A stretch of DNA of 64,000 nt, taken from positions 8,744,501-8,808,500 of the forward strand of contig NC_135045.1 of the NCBI RefSeq assembly GCF_051020975.1. Reading direction: 5' to 3'. A program made the position numbers and the translations under genes. The stretch comes from Osmia lignaria lignaria. Its lineage: Eukaryota > Arthropoda > Insecta > Hymenoptera > Megachilidae. Under the pieces are notes generated by a model. That model was not told the DNA's origin. It did no database searches and saw only the letters and a list, made by a program, of their open reading frames with translations. The stretch's first letter is position 1, and each line of letters begins with the position of its first letter. This document shows, piece by piece, positions 35,128 to 47,900 of the stretch.

Positions 35128-38100
35128 AAAATATCACCATTTTTTTTCAACTCTGTCCAGTTTTGACTAGAAGTGTCTTATCCCATGTTAAACTTCACAG
35201 AATCAACATTGATTCGACCATTCACAGCCTACACGCGGACCAAAGCAAATATCTTCGAAGCCTCGTGCTTCTTTATGCGTCTCTGATTCATTTTACTTCA
35301 ATGACTCTCCTTTTCCACTCTTGGGTGGCTTCTGCATCCACTGTCGGTGGTCACCGTTGACTCACGGTTATTATAAAAAATAAAGTAAGCTATGCACCGG
35401 GCACTTGACTTCGTGAACGAAAACACGAGTGTATATTTTAGCAGAGCGTAGAATGTGTGATTCGTAGAAGTTTTCATTATAATTATAATCTTTAGATTGA
35501 AAAAAAAAAAACTCATAAACACGGTACCGCTACGTTCTCATTCGCACCAATCAATTTCCATCACACTTTCTCCGTAGCTCGCGTTTATGTTCCCTTAACA
35601 ATATGAACCCACCGAGACGTCCAGCGTTCGCTTTTTCTCCAATAAATTTCTCGTAAGTCGATTGCCAATTAACCCCGTCCAAAGTTCAAATCAATCCCCT
35701 CGGTCAGGCAGTAAAGCAAAAGTTTAATTCTATAAATAACCGTAAGCATATTGTATGCATTACGTATTCATATCGTACATCAAGCTCCACATATGAACAG
35801 TTAAACGTTCAAGTACCACCTTATTACATTCCACGATCTGTAATCTCGACCCACTGATTGATCAAACACTTCTACCTCGACTCGCAAACTAACTACTACA
35901 TCAGGTTACGCTGAAAGTTCTGAGAATTTGTCAATAAAATGAAGTGTCAGGTACAACAACTGTTGCATCTTGCAAAGACATCCGTCGAGAAAAGTTTCTC
36001 TTCACTTCTGAGTATCGAAACTTTCAACCCATCTTCATCAAATCCCTGTAGAACAGCTATTTCCTTGGATCGAGACGAAAATTTCAAGATACTTTAAAAA
36101 TGATACAAGAAAGACACTTTACGAGTATTTTGGGTACCCTAGCAGGTGTGTTCGATAGAGCAGTTGGGACGATCGGATCTCACGATGGAACCTGCAGGTT
36201 TCCATCGGGAATTCCACGACGGCGCGTTAACGGGCGTCGTTGTCGCCTTCCCCGTCGCCGTTAATTCCGCGTTGCAACGTGCACGGCCGATTACAAGCGC
36301 ACATCGATGGAATCGGTTGCATTCGTGCGGTACACCGACGACACCGCACACATCCACGCGTGTGGGAGAGCCGGACACGCCAGATGCGGCGCGCCCACGC
36401 GGTGAAAGTCGCGGTAATTGATTCCGTGCTCTTAAGACATCTCTCGTAGCAAGAGATCCCGCGGTGAGATTAAGCGCGAGAGAGGATCGCCTGAGAACAC
36501 ACCGTTCTTGCCTCGATAGAAATCTAATGGGGGACTCGGTGCGACCGTTACGCGGTCGAAAAGCCGGCCACGAAAAAATTCGGGCACAGCGCAATGGAAA
36601 ATTTACGCTCGCGATTCCGTATGTTTCGCGTCTTAATAGCGGTCCCTCGCTCGCTCCTCTCACCGAACTGATTTTAGATCGTTTCTTGAGATTCGAGCTC
36701 GATTCTTTGGTAACGAAGACGTTGATTTGGCCATTATGTGGGTTTAATTGACGCCTCTATGAGAACGATTGATGAACGGTTTGTTTGAAATACTTGTGCT
36801 TCGTAGTAATAAGATAAAGAGCCTTGGTATCGTGAAAGTGTCTTCAGAAAGTTGCAAATTAAGGTATCTAAAACATTTAAATTACTGAAATTCCGACAGG
36901 ATTTATCCTATCTGAATTGCCTCTTTATATCAGATAAATCACTATCAAGCACAGTGCGGTCTGAACGCAGGAGAAAATTATTTGTAAGTTAATAAGGAAA
37001 TCATGAATTATGAATTCGATACGCGAAGAGTCGTGGTTATGAAATAAAAATTCCCCTCACAATGTTGAAATCACGAAACCGGTCTTAAATAACTGGATAT
37101 CAAGACACGTCGTATCTTTAAAAACTAATTACTTATTCATCAGAAACATTTTATAGTTAATAAATAAAAGCAAAAAAGGAATATTCGAAACTGTGAACAT
37201 TTTGAACACAGAATTCAGATCGAGAGAGATTTGTGTACAACAGAAAACGAGCAAAATAGTAATAAAATTTTACGAGAAGTCATTCTTAAACGACGAATTA
37301 ACTCGTTTTTATCAGTTCACGAGTTAAAACTGCATTTTAATTACATCATTGACGAACAGGTTTCTTTTTTTTTTCGTCGGAGTTCCGGAAGCCGTTCTGT
37401 TTACGATATATTTCCATCCGAAAGATACGATTTGTAATGGAGAATTTCATTGCAGGGAGAGTCGAAAGTTGTTATTCCCATGGCTTCTAAAGTGGCAGCT
37501 CGAAATCGTTCGGTTCGTCGATCGTAGTCGTTAAACGTATCGAAAACCGAATTTAATCTGTCGGAAAATAGACGGTGGAAATTTGCACGGGTTATCATTT
37601 GATACGTGTTACGAGAGAAGGAAGGTAAATCGGCGAATGTTTGCACAAAACTGTACGCGATCTCTATTTCTATCCAATTCGCGGGCAGACTTTATTTTGG
37701 CCAAAGCCTCGGGATCGGTGTTTGTTGTATGCCGCGAGCCACCCCACCGTTTGTAACTCAAATATTTCTTAAAACTCTCGATATTGCGAAAAATACAGCC
37801 AGATGAAATTTCATCGGCCTGCCGAAGGATTAAAACGTGAACGGTAAATTTTTACTCGGAAAAAAAGCTGAATTTTTGGCTTCAGATTCGACCAGCTTTG
37901 ATTTTTTTCATTATCAACAAAAGACTTCGTTGATTATAAAGTTGAAAAAAATACAACAAATTCTACTCGTCGAGATTACATGTTCGATCATTACGTTGGT
38001 TAAAAAAGATTCTTAATTAGATTTGTATCTGCATAAAAATTAAGTACACTTCTTACTCTGTAATTTTTCAATATACCCTCTGATATTAATGATCCAGCTT

Positions 38101-38566
38101 GCTTAATAAGCTTTTCAATTAACGCAGGCAATTTTGTTTTCCAATAAAAGTTTGCAACTTTAGCAAGTGAACGTGGCCAGCAAAAAGTTGTTCCAATTAA
38201 GGTGGCATTCTACGGTGCATCATAGGTTGTTTGAATGTTGCTTCTTTTGCAACTCAGTCAAGGGAAGAGGATTTCAACTCGTGAAAACAAGCACCATCCA
38301 TCTATAGACGTCTACCATCTTTTAATCTCGTGGTTTTAGGAAATTAATTACCCAGAATTTTTCGCCACAGCCCCCGAAACAGAACGAAAAAGAATCGACT
38401 CTCGAAAAACCTCTAATTCTTGTCAAACGTATAACAAGCAATTAAAATCGTTGATGATTACTTTCTAATTTAGATCTTCATAAAAGGGTGGTCATTAATC
38501 AAATCGTATGCGAATGTAAGTTGATGAATTACAAAACACTGATCATCATCGAGCGGATATAGAAGC

Positions 38567-38900
38567 GTTTTATGATTTCACGGCCACGACGTTGGCGCGA
38601 ATTTCAATGGTGCATTACAGGGATACGTGCCGCCATTAAACCTGTTGCGGTCGCTGGCGGATTTCGGGATCCGCTGAAATAGCTTTATCGTGTCCCGTCC
38701 CGCAGTTTCCACGGAGATAACGCTATCCGTCGAGTCCATAAGATAATCTTATTGTTGTCGTGTACCTGCAACTATTGTTACAGAGGATGGTTCACGCGAA
38801 TCTTTGCTATATACGCGATCGTGACGCGGCCATTATTTCGCACGTGGCGAACCATTTCCATTCGATAACGCGGAGAAGCGTTAATTGGTTCGTTCAAGAC
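38567..38900. promoter_or_regulatory. Candidate enhancer (complex, repeat-free, Hox/GATA-like sites)
   Basis: This stretch has no simple repeats and no long open frame, yet has a complex, balanced composition. It includes TTTTATGA, GCCATTAAAC, AGATAACG, AAGATAATC and GGCCATTATTTC, resembling Caudal/Hox, homeodomain and GATA sites. The AT-rich flanks on its left are simpler. Conservation in related species would decide. Confidence 0.2.
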
Positions 38901-41900
38901 CAGTAATTGCGTTTCCTGTGGACCGGTCTGATTGTCTGAAACGAATCTTCCTGGCGCAAATACCGATTCTCTGTCGTGCGTGAATTATATGGAGACCCGA
39001 AAGAAAAATTTGACCATTGATTATTTTTAAGAAAGCATCGGAAATAAATAGCCAATACGCATCTGTGACTCGTGGAAAATCTAATTTTAAACGTATGTAT
39101 TTGTGTTTAGATTTACAATTATTAGATTGGCTATGTGCCAGTCGACGGTGAGAATTATCAACAGGACGTTGTCAATTATTAGACACCTCTGGCAATATCG
39201 ACGTGACGTAATCTTTTATCGAGACCCGGAACCATTAAATGTCGACCACCACAATGGAAAGCAACCAGTTCCGCGAGAAAACGAACGAGAAAATGTCACG
39301 TGCAAAAGGCAATAATTCTTTTTCAATGGCACTTTACCTCACCCTGTTGTTTTTGATCGGTTATCTAATTTAATGTCGATTTCGTGGTCTCCGCTGGGCG
39401 AAGTAAATTGCCGAAAGTAATTAGATTTTGGCTGCTTTTGAGGGGCTGCAATTTGCTTGAAAGCTCTCGCATGGCGTGAACATCGACTGTTATGAAATAT
39501 TCAAATTTTAGATAATTCTGAAGAAATACAGGAACACTGATGAAACTTTAATGCAGTTATTTCCATTAAGCCTAATATATTAATTAGTTATGAAAGGCAG
39601 AGTTGCTGTCAATTTTCGAGCGTTGAAATAAGGTGTTGCGCATATTTCGTCTGAAAAACTCTTGAAAGTGGTCTACAACCGATCATGAAGCGTGATCTTG
39701 CGTCGTTCATATTCGTTAATGAAATAACCGTTGATAGAAAATCGATGCATAAATCAAGCGAGGCGTTTTTAGATGAGCCAACTCCTCCATCCTTCTCGTC
39801 CATAAACGTTCGAAATGGTTTACTTAGAGTGTCCAGCATAATGCATGATTACTAGTTGCTACTTTCTCTTGATTACAGATTAATCGGGTCCAATCGCGTT
39901 CGATGCTTTCCACTTTGCCGTAAAACGATTCACCCTCTTCCTTTTTTCTCCATAAATGATCACCTCTACATATATCGTTGGATTATCGACGATCATCGAG
40001 CGATCGATAATTTTAAATACAGATCGTTTTGCATCGCGTAATCGTGCTAAAGTGTCCCGTTGCTTGCGTCATTGGCTTTGATCAATGTTTGTGTAATTAA
40101 TATTAATTATTATCTTGTAGACTATGAAATATGTAGATACGATTTCCAGCCTCGATGATTTAGAAACGAATTTTTCCAAATTTCCATTGGGGAATCTTAA
40201 TCATTTTACTTTCTGATTGATTTATTTCACCATTAAATTCGTTCTGTACGTTTCGGTGCTGTTTCTGTGTGCGCATCTATCGGTAGATAAAGGCCATAAA
40301 AAGCCGTATGGGGCGTATAATAGAAACGTTCCCTCGGATGAGTAGACTGGTCTGACGTCTTGTCTAGATGAAATGATTATGTGTCGACGGTGAACGCTAC
40401 TCGGAAAGTCAATAATGTACGGATGACTATAGCAGACCATAAAAAGTTGATAATTGACGTAGAAGTAAGGCGTGTATTTTGTAATCGTCGTTCGTTTCTA
40501 TTAAGGGGTATCTTGTGTGAAATACTTTATCTAAATCAAGTGTTAGATGTTAATGGTGTCTGTTCGTGTAGCTGAGCGATCTCCATAAAATTTTAATTAA
40601 TGCCTATTTAACTTTCCACAGACGAATGCCGGGATATTTCCTCCAAGACAGGGACAATTTTAATTTATTTAAAAACTATTCCTTCGAATTTGGGCGTCTA
40701 ATTTTAGTCAAAGTTTCATATGTTTGTGACATGTATTTCGTAAAAAACACTAGACTAATTAATTATGTCGGAGTGATTATCATGGGAAAGAAGATCGTCC
40801 AGTGTTCGGTGATATATCGAGCAATGCAGCCACTTTGCGCCCCTCTGTGCGCAGGTATTTCGTCACTTCCGACAGAGTCGTTTGTCAGCGTTAGCGAGAG
40901 GGAGAGAGGCGAAGCCGGCCGATCGGAATAAGCCAATTTTCCGAGCGATTTCTTATCGACCGCGCCGATCGTCCCTCGTGATCCACTTGCTTTAGCCACT
41001 CGCGAGACCTCGTCACGTGTCGTCTCAGTGTCGCACACGTTTTATCGGCGATCGTTTAACGGTTCGCGCTTGCAACTCCAGCGTTTTTCTTTATGAACAC
41101 TACCTCGTTTCGATCCAGACGCTTAATTTTGAGTCGGTATATTGAAAAATGGAACATAAACTTAGAATACTGAAATCGAAACTTGAACACTTTTCTATCG
41201 GAATACTACACCGGGCTATAAAAGCACCTTACAAATTTCCTAGCAAACCCAGTCTGAAGCTTCGAAAATGTTATTGCTCGGCAGTTACGAGCAATTTAAT
41301 TAAGCTCAGTCCCCGACGTGTAGAACGGAAGAGGAGGACGGTTCCCGGTTCGGGCCAGGATCCCACGATTTCTACAAGAAGTTTCAATATATCGGTCGCG
41401 ATGATAAGGTTTTAGTGGATCGTAAATCATCTCGTATCTAAGTGGCTGAACGAGGAGATCCTCGAAGGAATGCCCGGTTCCGGGGCCAAGCATTAATGAA
41501 TTTCCATAATGGCGCGATAACAGTGTACACAGTGGGCCATTAATACGCACTCGTGAGCTCTTTACGATCGTTTTACGTTTCTCGTAAACTTTGCTCGCGT
41601 ACAATTTGTCCCTGTTCACATCGAACGGACTAGCAACGGTGAACCACCGATCGTCCAGCGACTTCTGTGAAAACAAGTTCCCTTCGATCTTTTATCGTCG
41701 ATGATCGGTGGTTCTGGCGAAATTGTTATTACCCGGGTTATTTATTGCAACCCTCGAACCAATAAGGAGCTTCGATATCGATGCGCAACGTGCCACGGAC
41801 TACCAACGGGAAGATGATCCTCGAGGATCTCGGACCAACGAGTCTGGCAATATTATATTTATTGTTCCGTAATGCAATTTTCTAGCGGGATATTAGATTT

Positions 41901-44435
41901 GTATATTTACGGAGAGAATTTCTTGCTTCAGGATCTTTGAATATCTTATTTGCCGAGATGATTTGATTTTTTAAATTCCCGTTTAATTAGAATGCCACCC
42001 CAGGCATTCGGTCAGAAATTAATAATACATCGATTGGATATTCGGTTATGGTATCACGAAGGTCCATTTACGTCCGCCATCGCGATTCACGATGAGAGTA
42101 GTTAAAAGCAGAGGGTTCCAAAGAATCGAATTACGAGGACGAGAGAAGGGAAAACGACGAAGGAACACGGTCGTCGTAAGGAATGGGACTTCCACTCTGT
42201 TGCTCGTGAATAGTCCCAAAGGCCGGGGTCTTAAAAGTCCTCCTCGAGGCTCGATGAAAAAACAACAAAGCGTTGGTTGCTCACAATAGCGGGTCCCGAG
42301 GCCCCCCAAGACCCCCGTTTCTCTATTTGTGTTTACAATAAGGAACACAGAAGCGATGGAATTCGCTCTCATGGTTGGCGAGGGTGACCAAAAAGGAACC
42401 TGACGTTCCCTGGCAATCTCGCGGAAATCCTTTACAATTCTAACGCCATCTTTCAAATCCCGCTTTCATCCAAATCAATTCTCAGCGATTAGATCAACCA
42501 GATAATTTCCTTTTAATTCAAGAAAATTGATTTTGTTAAACGGTCCTTCTCGAGATTCGAAAACGACCTACGCTGTTTCTCGAGGCAATACTGACGACTT
42601 ACGTAACCGAAACGGGAGAAACTCCTTCTTTAAATCAATTTAAACACGTCGAATCTGCTCGTAAAACCCACGCGGGACCATTCGAATGGTCCACCTCTTC
42701 GTTCTAATTGAGACCAGAGATAACGTGTAACGGATTGGAAGAACGAGGATGGTAGAACGGTTGAAAAATGGGCAAACAAGAAACACAGCTTCCCCACGCG
42801 TTTTCGTTCACTGCTCATTGCCAGCGATGACTAGCAGATAGCGTTTTTAAAGTTTCAACCTGACTGGAGTATGGTCCTCCGGCAAACGGTTGCCAAAGGT
42901 ACAACGGACGATCGTTATTACGACGTCAAAATGAATGACGGAGACACTTTGCACCTTGAGAACCAACTTTTCGTGAAGTTCGAAGAGATAACAATGAATG
43001 ATAGCTTTCTCCTTCCCAGCTTGAGAAGAGGCGCTTTCCGCAATTGACATCGATACGTTTCTTTCTCGGTATTGTTGAAATAAATTTGGAGCTATCAATC
43101 TTGAAACTTTGATCCTTCTCCCAAATTGCGACCCTTGGATTATAAAAATAATAGATCAGATTCACTAAAAATATAACTGTTTCCTAATAGAAACCTTGAA
43201 TATGGAACATCTGTTATTTTTGCATCGTTTCGGAATTGAACGTGACAGTTGAATGAAATTGTATTCTGGATTCGAGTTTGATGGACGCGGTGATTCCCCC
43301 GGATAGTTTAACAGAGTGCTTCTTCAACTATCTCAATGGTTAGAAATAGTTCGAAGGTTGCTAACTTTCGGTATAAATAGATATGCCAAGTATTTCTCTA
43401 GGTCTACAAGGATTTGCACTTTGTACCGTTCTAATGCGGTATTTCAACGAGATTGACAAGAGAAGAAAACTATTATTGCAATGGAGATCGCTGATAATTA
43501 ATACAATAATAAAATGATAAAAGGACACCTTTTGAAAAAGCTCATTTTCTAAAAAGAAAAACAGCACCAAAGCCCCAAGGGGTATTTAGCGTTTGCTTTC
43601 ATTTAACGGAGCGACAGTGTTTTCCGCGACGGAAAGACTGGACGATAAATAGTCATATGTAACATTTATTAGACGACACGGCCTCGTCAAGATCCATTTG
43701 CGAAGCAGGATGCACGGGAGCATTACCGTGTCGTGATGTCAAATACTAACGGTGGAGAAGCGAGTGGTATCATTACCGGACCTCATAGTGGGACCAGCGC
43801 ATCTCGCACCCCCTACCATCCCACCCCCCTCGACGTATTTCTCTGTTGCGCAACATAGAACAGCGAACAGGTTGATAGATCTTGATGGAGCACCACTCGC
43901 CACTGACTATGGTAAATACCCGGCTCTCAATTAGACGCGCGGTGTAATTCAATCACGCGAAAAATAAACGAGGGGGTATACTTTTAAATATACTTTTACT
44001 CAAACTCACCGTTGATGTTGGGTCGAATCCTTATTTCCAAGCATCTAAGTCACATGCAGCTGCCGAAATACTCTTTCATGCTTGCACATGGGAGAAAATA
44101 AAGGTGAATTCAGCACCTAAACAGAACGAAAGAAGTTGATTAGTATAAAAGAAATGAAAAATCTTAATGAAAAATCTCATCGTCCCTCTATTCCCAAATC
44201 ACTCCGAGTCGTCTCTATCCCCCAAGTCCATCAAAACTATTACCGAAACTCGTTCCCTGAAGTATACCAAATTTCAGGCTAACTACAACTCACCCCCGAA
44301 AACGATTCACCCTTGGCCGTGGCATTAATTTGTGCCACGGGAATCCCCCGTCAAGAATGTGCCCGCGAGACTTGCGGCGTGTCTCGGCAACGAGGGATAG
44401 CATAGCATCCGAGCCAAAGGGTGGAAGAGGTAGGC

Positions 44436-44516
44436 GAAGAAGAAGAAGAAGAAGAAGACGACGGAGGAGGAGGAGGAGGAGGAGGAGGAGGAGGAGGAAA
44501 AAAAGAAGGAAACGAG
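44436..44516. repeat. GAA then GGA trinucleotide array
   Basis: About seven GAA units, a short GACGAC interruption and about twelve GGA units, ending in an A-rich run. The plus strand is purine-only over most of its length. The Arg-rich and Leu-rich open frames across it are spurious. Confidence 0.85.
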
Positions 44517-44890
44517 AGTGTCTGGTAAGGAGGATGAGATAGAGAAGTGGTGTGGGGCTAAGACGTTGTCCTGCCAACAGGTGGTAGCAACCTCACACTA
44601 CCAACTCTGCTTCAGCACGGCAGCTCAACCCCTTTTTCACCCTCCGTGGCAGCAACCACGACGATAACCCGCGGCGACACCCGATAAAACGGGCCGTAGA
44701 GAGGGTTGGAGGTCTTCTACGATGCCGGGATAAGTGGGTCGTGGTCGGGGAACGGAAAAGAAAAACACCGGAGGGATTATCGGCCGTGGATACACCCTCT
44801 GTTACGCCAACGCCATGCCGCCCCTTTAACGAAAGAAACTTGCTCTTTGCTAGTAGCACGTGCGCTCGCTCTAAGACGTTGCTGCGCTTG

Positions 44891-44922
44891 CTCTCTCTCC
44901 CTCTCTCCCTCTCTCTCTCTGT
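44891..44922. repeat. (CT)n / CCCT microsatellite
   Basis: CT dinucleotides interrupted by CCCT, about 32 bases, some 370 bases right of the GAA/GGA array and with the opposite strand bias. Confidence 0.75.
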
Positions 44923-47900
44923 CTGGTTACGATTCTCAAACAGGACTACGACGGGACGGCGTGCTTCCACAACCGGGACGCTCGAGTAGTCTGTATTTTG
45001 CGAGCCGAGAATTTTGCGGTCTCCAGGGGAAAGGACAAATCACCCAACCACCCCTCGTCTCACTCTTTACCCCTATCCTAGCAGTCACGTCGCGCCGGGA
45101 ATTACAACGGAGGCTCGACCAGCTGGAAACACGACAGCGATTTTTCCACCGACGACACGGTCAGACCTTGATTTTCGCCTTGCGCTACCACTTAACACAG
45201 TGATCATTTCAAGTAACTCGAGAAGGAAGATTCTTTCTTCTTCTGATTTTTATGAAATCGTACAAGTTTGTGGAGATGAACCTTGCGAAATAAATTTTTT
45301 TCTGTATAACTACACTAGCGTAACATTTATTTCAAGAGAAAAAATAAATCCTTCTTTTTAAATGAAACACACTTTGATTTAGCTCGAAAAGGTATGGAAC
45401 GAGCTGGCGGTGTCGCGGCAATTTTAACGAAGACACCATTAAATCGGTAGGACGAGCTGATGCAAAAGATTCGGTCGTCTCAAAGGCAAATCTTAACGAG
45501 CGGGAACAATGAACCCATGTGAATTATTAGCCGGCACAAAGCGTCTGTGTTTTCGCCGTTTAATAAAACGCGGAATGAATTAAGCGAGCGACCTTTCTTT
45601 TCCCCTATCTCTTTACATCCCTCTTCTATACTTCTCTTCCTCTCTCTTTTTCTCTTTTTTTAATTAACGAGCCTTCCAGTGTCCTTTGCTTCTCTCAGGC
45701 TGTGCTCTCGATACCGTTGTTCGACCAATTACGACACTGATAACGAGCAAGACCACATCGAACCTCCTGACAGTCGTTTATTGATTAGCACTCTAGCCGA
45801 TTTCGTGGTTTCAGCTTCAAGAACGAACGACGTCGTTGAAAATTGCGAGCTTGAAAAATCTTGCAAATGTATGCGCGCCGAATACCATGGGAAATTTCAT
45901 TGAAATTCGAAAGCAAACATTTGTCATGCGTCGATAGCGAAATTTCCAATGGATTACGTAAAATTCGGAAAATTATATCGATAAACTAAACTTTCCTTTT
46001 GCTACTTCGTGAAATTAATCTAATATTCAGATACCGATCACTGGCAATCCCTAAGGGATTGAAAGTATTAAAAATATTCAAGAGCAACTGAACTAACAAA
46101 AATTCGTGTACACACTGCGTAAGAAGGGTACCTTTGAAAATCGCGAAACTAAACACAAACGATAGATTCGATTTGTTCGAGGGAACGTTTTCCATTCTAG
46201 GGTCCCCCCTTTTTTTTTAACAGAGGACAAAGGCTCGTTTGTTGGGCCCTCGGGCTCACAAAGGGTTCCATTGCAGCCAATGCGGCCGCATAAAACGAGC
46301 TCTGTCGAGCCTTCCTTCCTTCTCCTCCTTACTTTTTTCTTTCCTTCTCCGAACGCGTCGATTCCGCTGGTAACAAGAATTTGTTACATTGACGCTATTT
46401 TTGTTCTTGGCTGTTATTGCACGGTGCAACATTGTAATCTTCTCTGCAATACCAGAAGCAATTCCATCGCATTCGTGCACCGTGTTTGTGTATTTCGAAA
46501 TTGATCAATTTTACAAGGTATATAAATTATGAAAGAAGAAACCACGAAAACAGTAAATCTAAATAAGGGAAATAGAAAAAGTATCGAAAAAGAGAATTGC
46601 TCGGAGGGAAACGGTAAAATTCGATGATGAATTTCGGAGAAACGAGGATCCTCGGTTTGCTAGGTTTCCTTACGTGCACGGAATGATGCCGCGGGTCTCG
46701 GTTCCTCGGGTCGAGTTCAAGGGTTTTGAGGTGAAAACGGGACCGTGATTCCGAGCACAAACTGGATCGACGGGTTCCTGACTTGACGAAGCCTTCGACC
46801 TCCGACCTCCGCTCATGCAAGAGGTCGAGATGAAGTTGCAGGATCGTATATCGTTGCTTCACTTGCAGTAGATCAACCTTCTTGCCCTCTCAATACCACC
46901 ACCATTTTTTACCATCCCTTCGCTCTCTATCCTGTCTTTCTCTTTCTCTCTCTATCGATCCCCACGAGCTGCTTCACGTCGAAAGACTACGCGTCGTTCC
47001 ATGTATCCACGAGAAGCATGCTTCGTTCTCGGCACAGAAAGGGAAAGTGGTTGACTACGTACATATACCGCTGCCTCTCTAAATGGCGACATCTCTACCT
47101 CTTTAAGTAACAACTTGTTATCCCTGCCGCTTTTCCACCATCCTAATAACGACGGTAATACCTGTCCCACTTGAGTTCATGGTGTTTTTCATTGTAGTTC
47201 TCTAAGAACTTGGGAACGAGCAGGTGGAAAATAGATAATAGAAGGCTATCATGCTCGGGTGCACAGTGGACCGATGACGTCTGGAAACGTCAATCCAGAC
47301 AGGAAGTTCGTAAAGCTCGAGAGACGCCATAGCGAGAAAGACGCGATTTCATGGAATCGGTTTTCGAGCAGGGTACACACACGTAGCAGTATACGTGTAC
47401 GGTATAAAGCGGGGCTTCGTTTTAATTAGCAGTAAACAGTCTCCATTAAGCCCGAAGCAGTAAATCAGCTGCACTTATAGCAGCCCCCGGACGACCCTCT
47501 TTCCCCGGGTGGAGGCATCTTCGTCGGCGTCGCGCAATGCTCGCAGGCCCAGGGAATAGAAGCAGAGAGAATGAGAAAGAGGAAGAGGAACACGGCGTTC
47601 ACGGCGATGGGGGATTGGCCGATCGGGAGAGGAGCGCCGGAGGGGTGTACATTACATTTCAATTTGGATCTGTCCGTCCTTCTTGCGGGACGAGCACTCT
47701 CCGGACCACGGACCGAACGCGCTTCGCCCGAAATGGGGAAGCTTGCGAATTTTCCTCGATCCTCGAGCTTGTTGCCGAAGCAAAAGAGGAAAGAGAAACT
47801 ATACCGTATTCTCCCTCTGCACGGGAACAGAGATTTCTCTCTTCGTGGAGAGGGGAGACAGTAGGAGAGCGTGAAACTTGCCGTCGAAAGAAGTTATGTT

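Noticed and set aside
36139..36663. 174-codon minus-strand frame, Arg/Pro/Ser-rich
   Set aside because: No ATG start; the CpG-rich composition lowers stop codon frequency on both strands.
42046..42456. 136-codon minus-strand frame
   Set aside because: TTG start and no family features.
47465..47662. 65-codon minus-strand frame resembling a signal peptide followed by Cys residues
   Set aside because: It starts at TTG with no usable ATG upstream, and no splice acceptor or donor was convincing.
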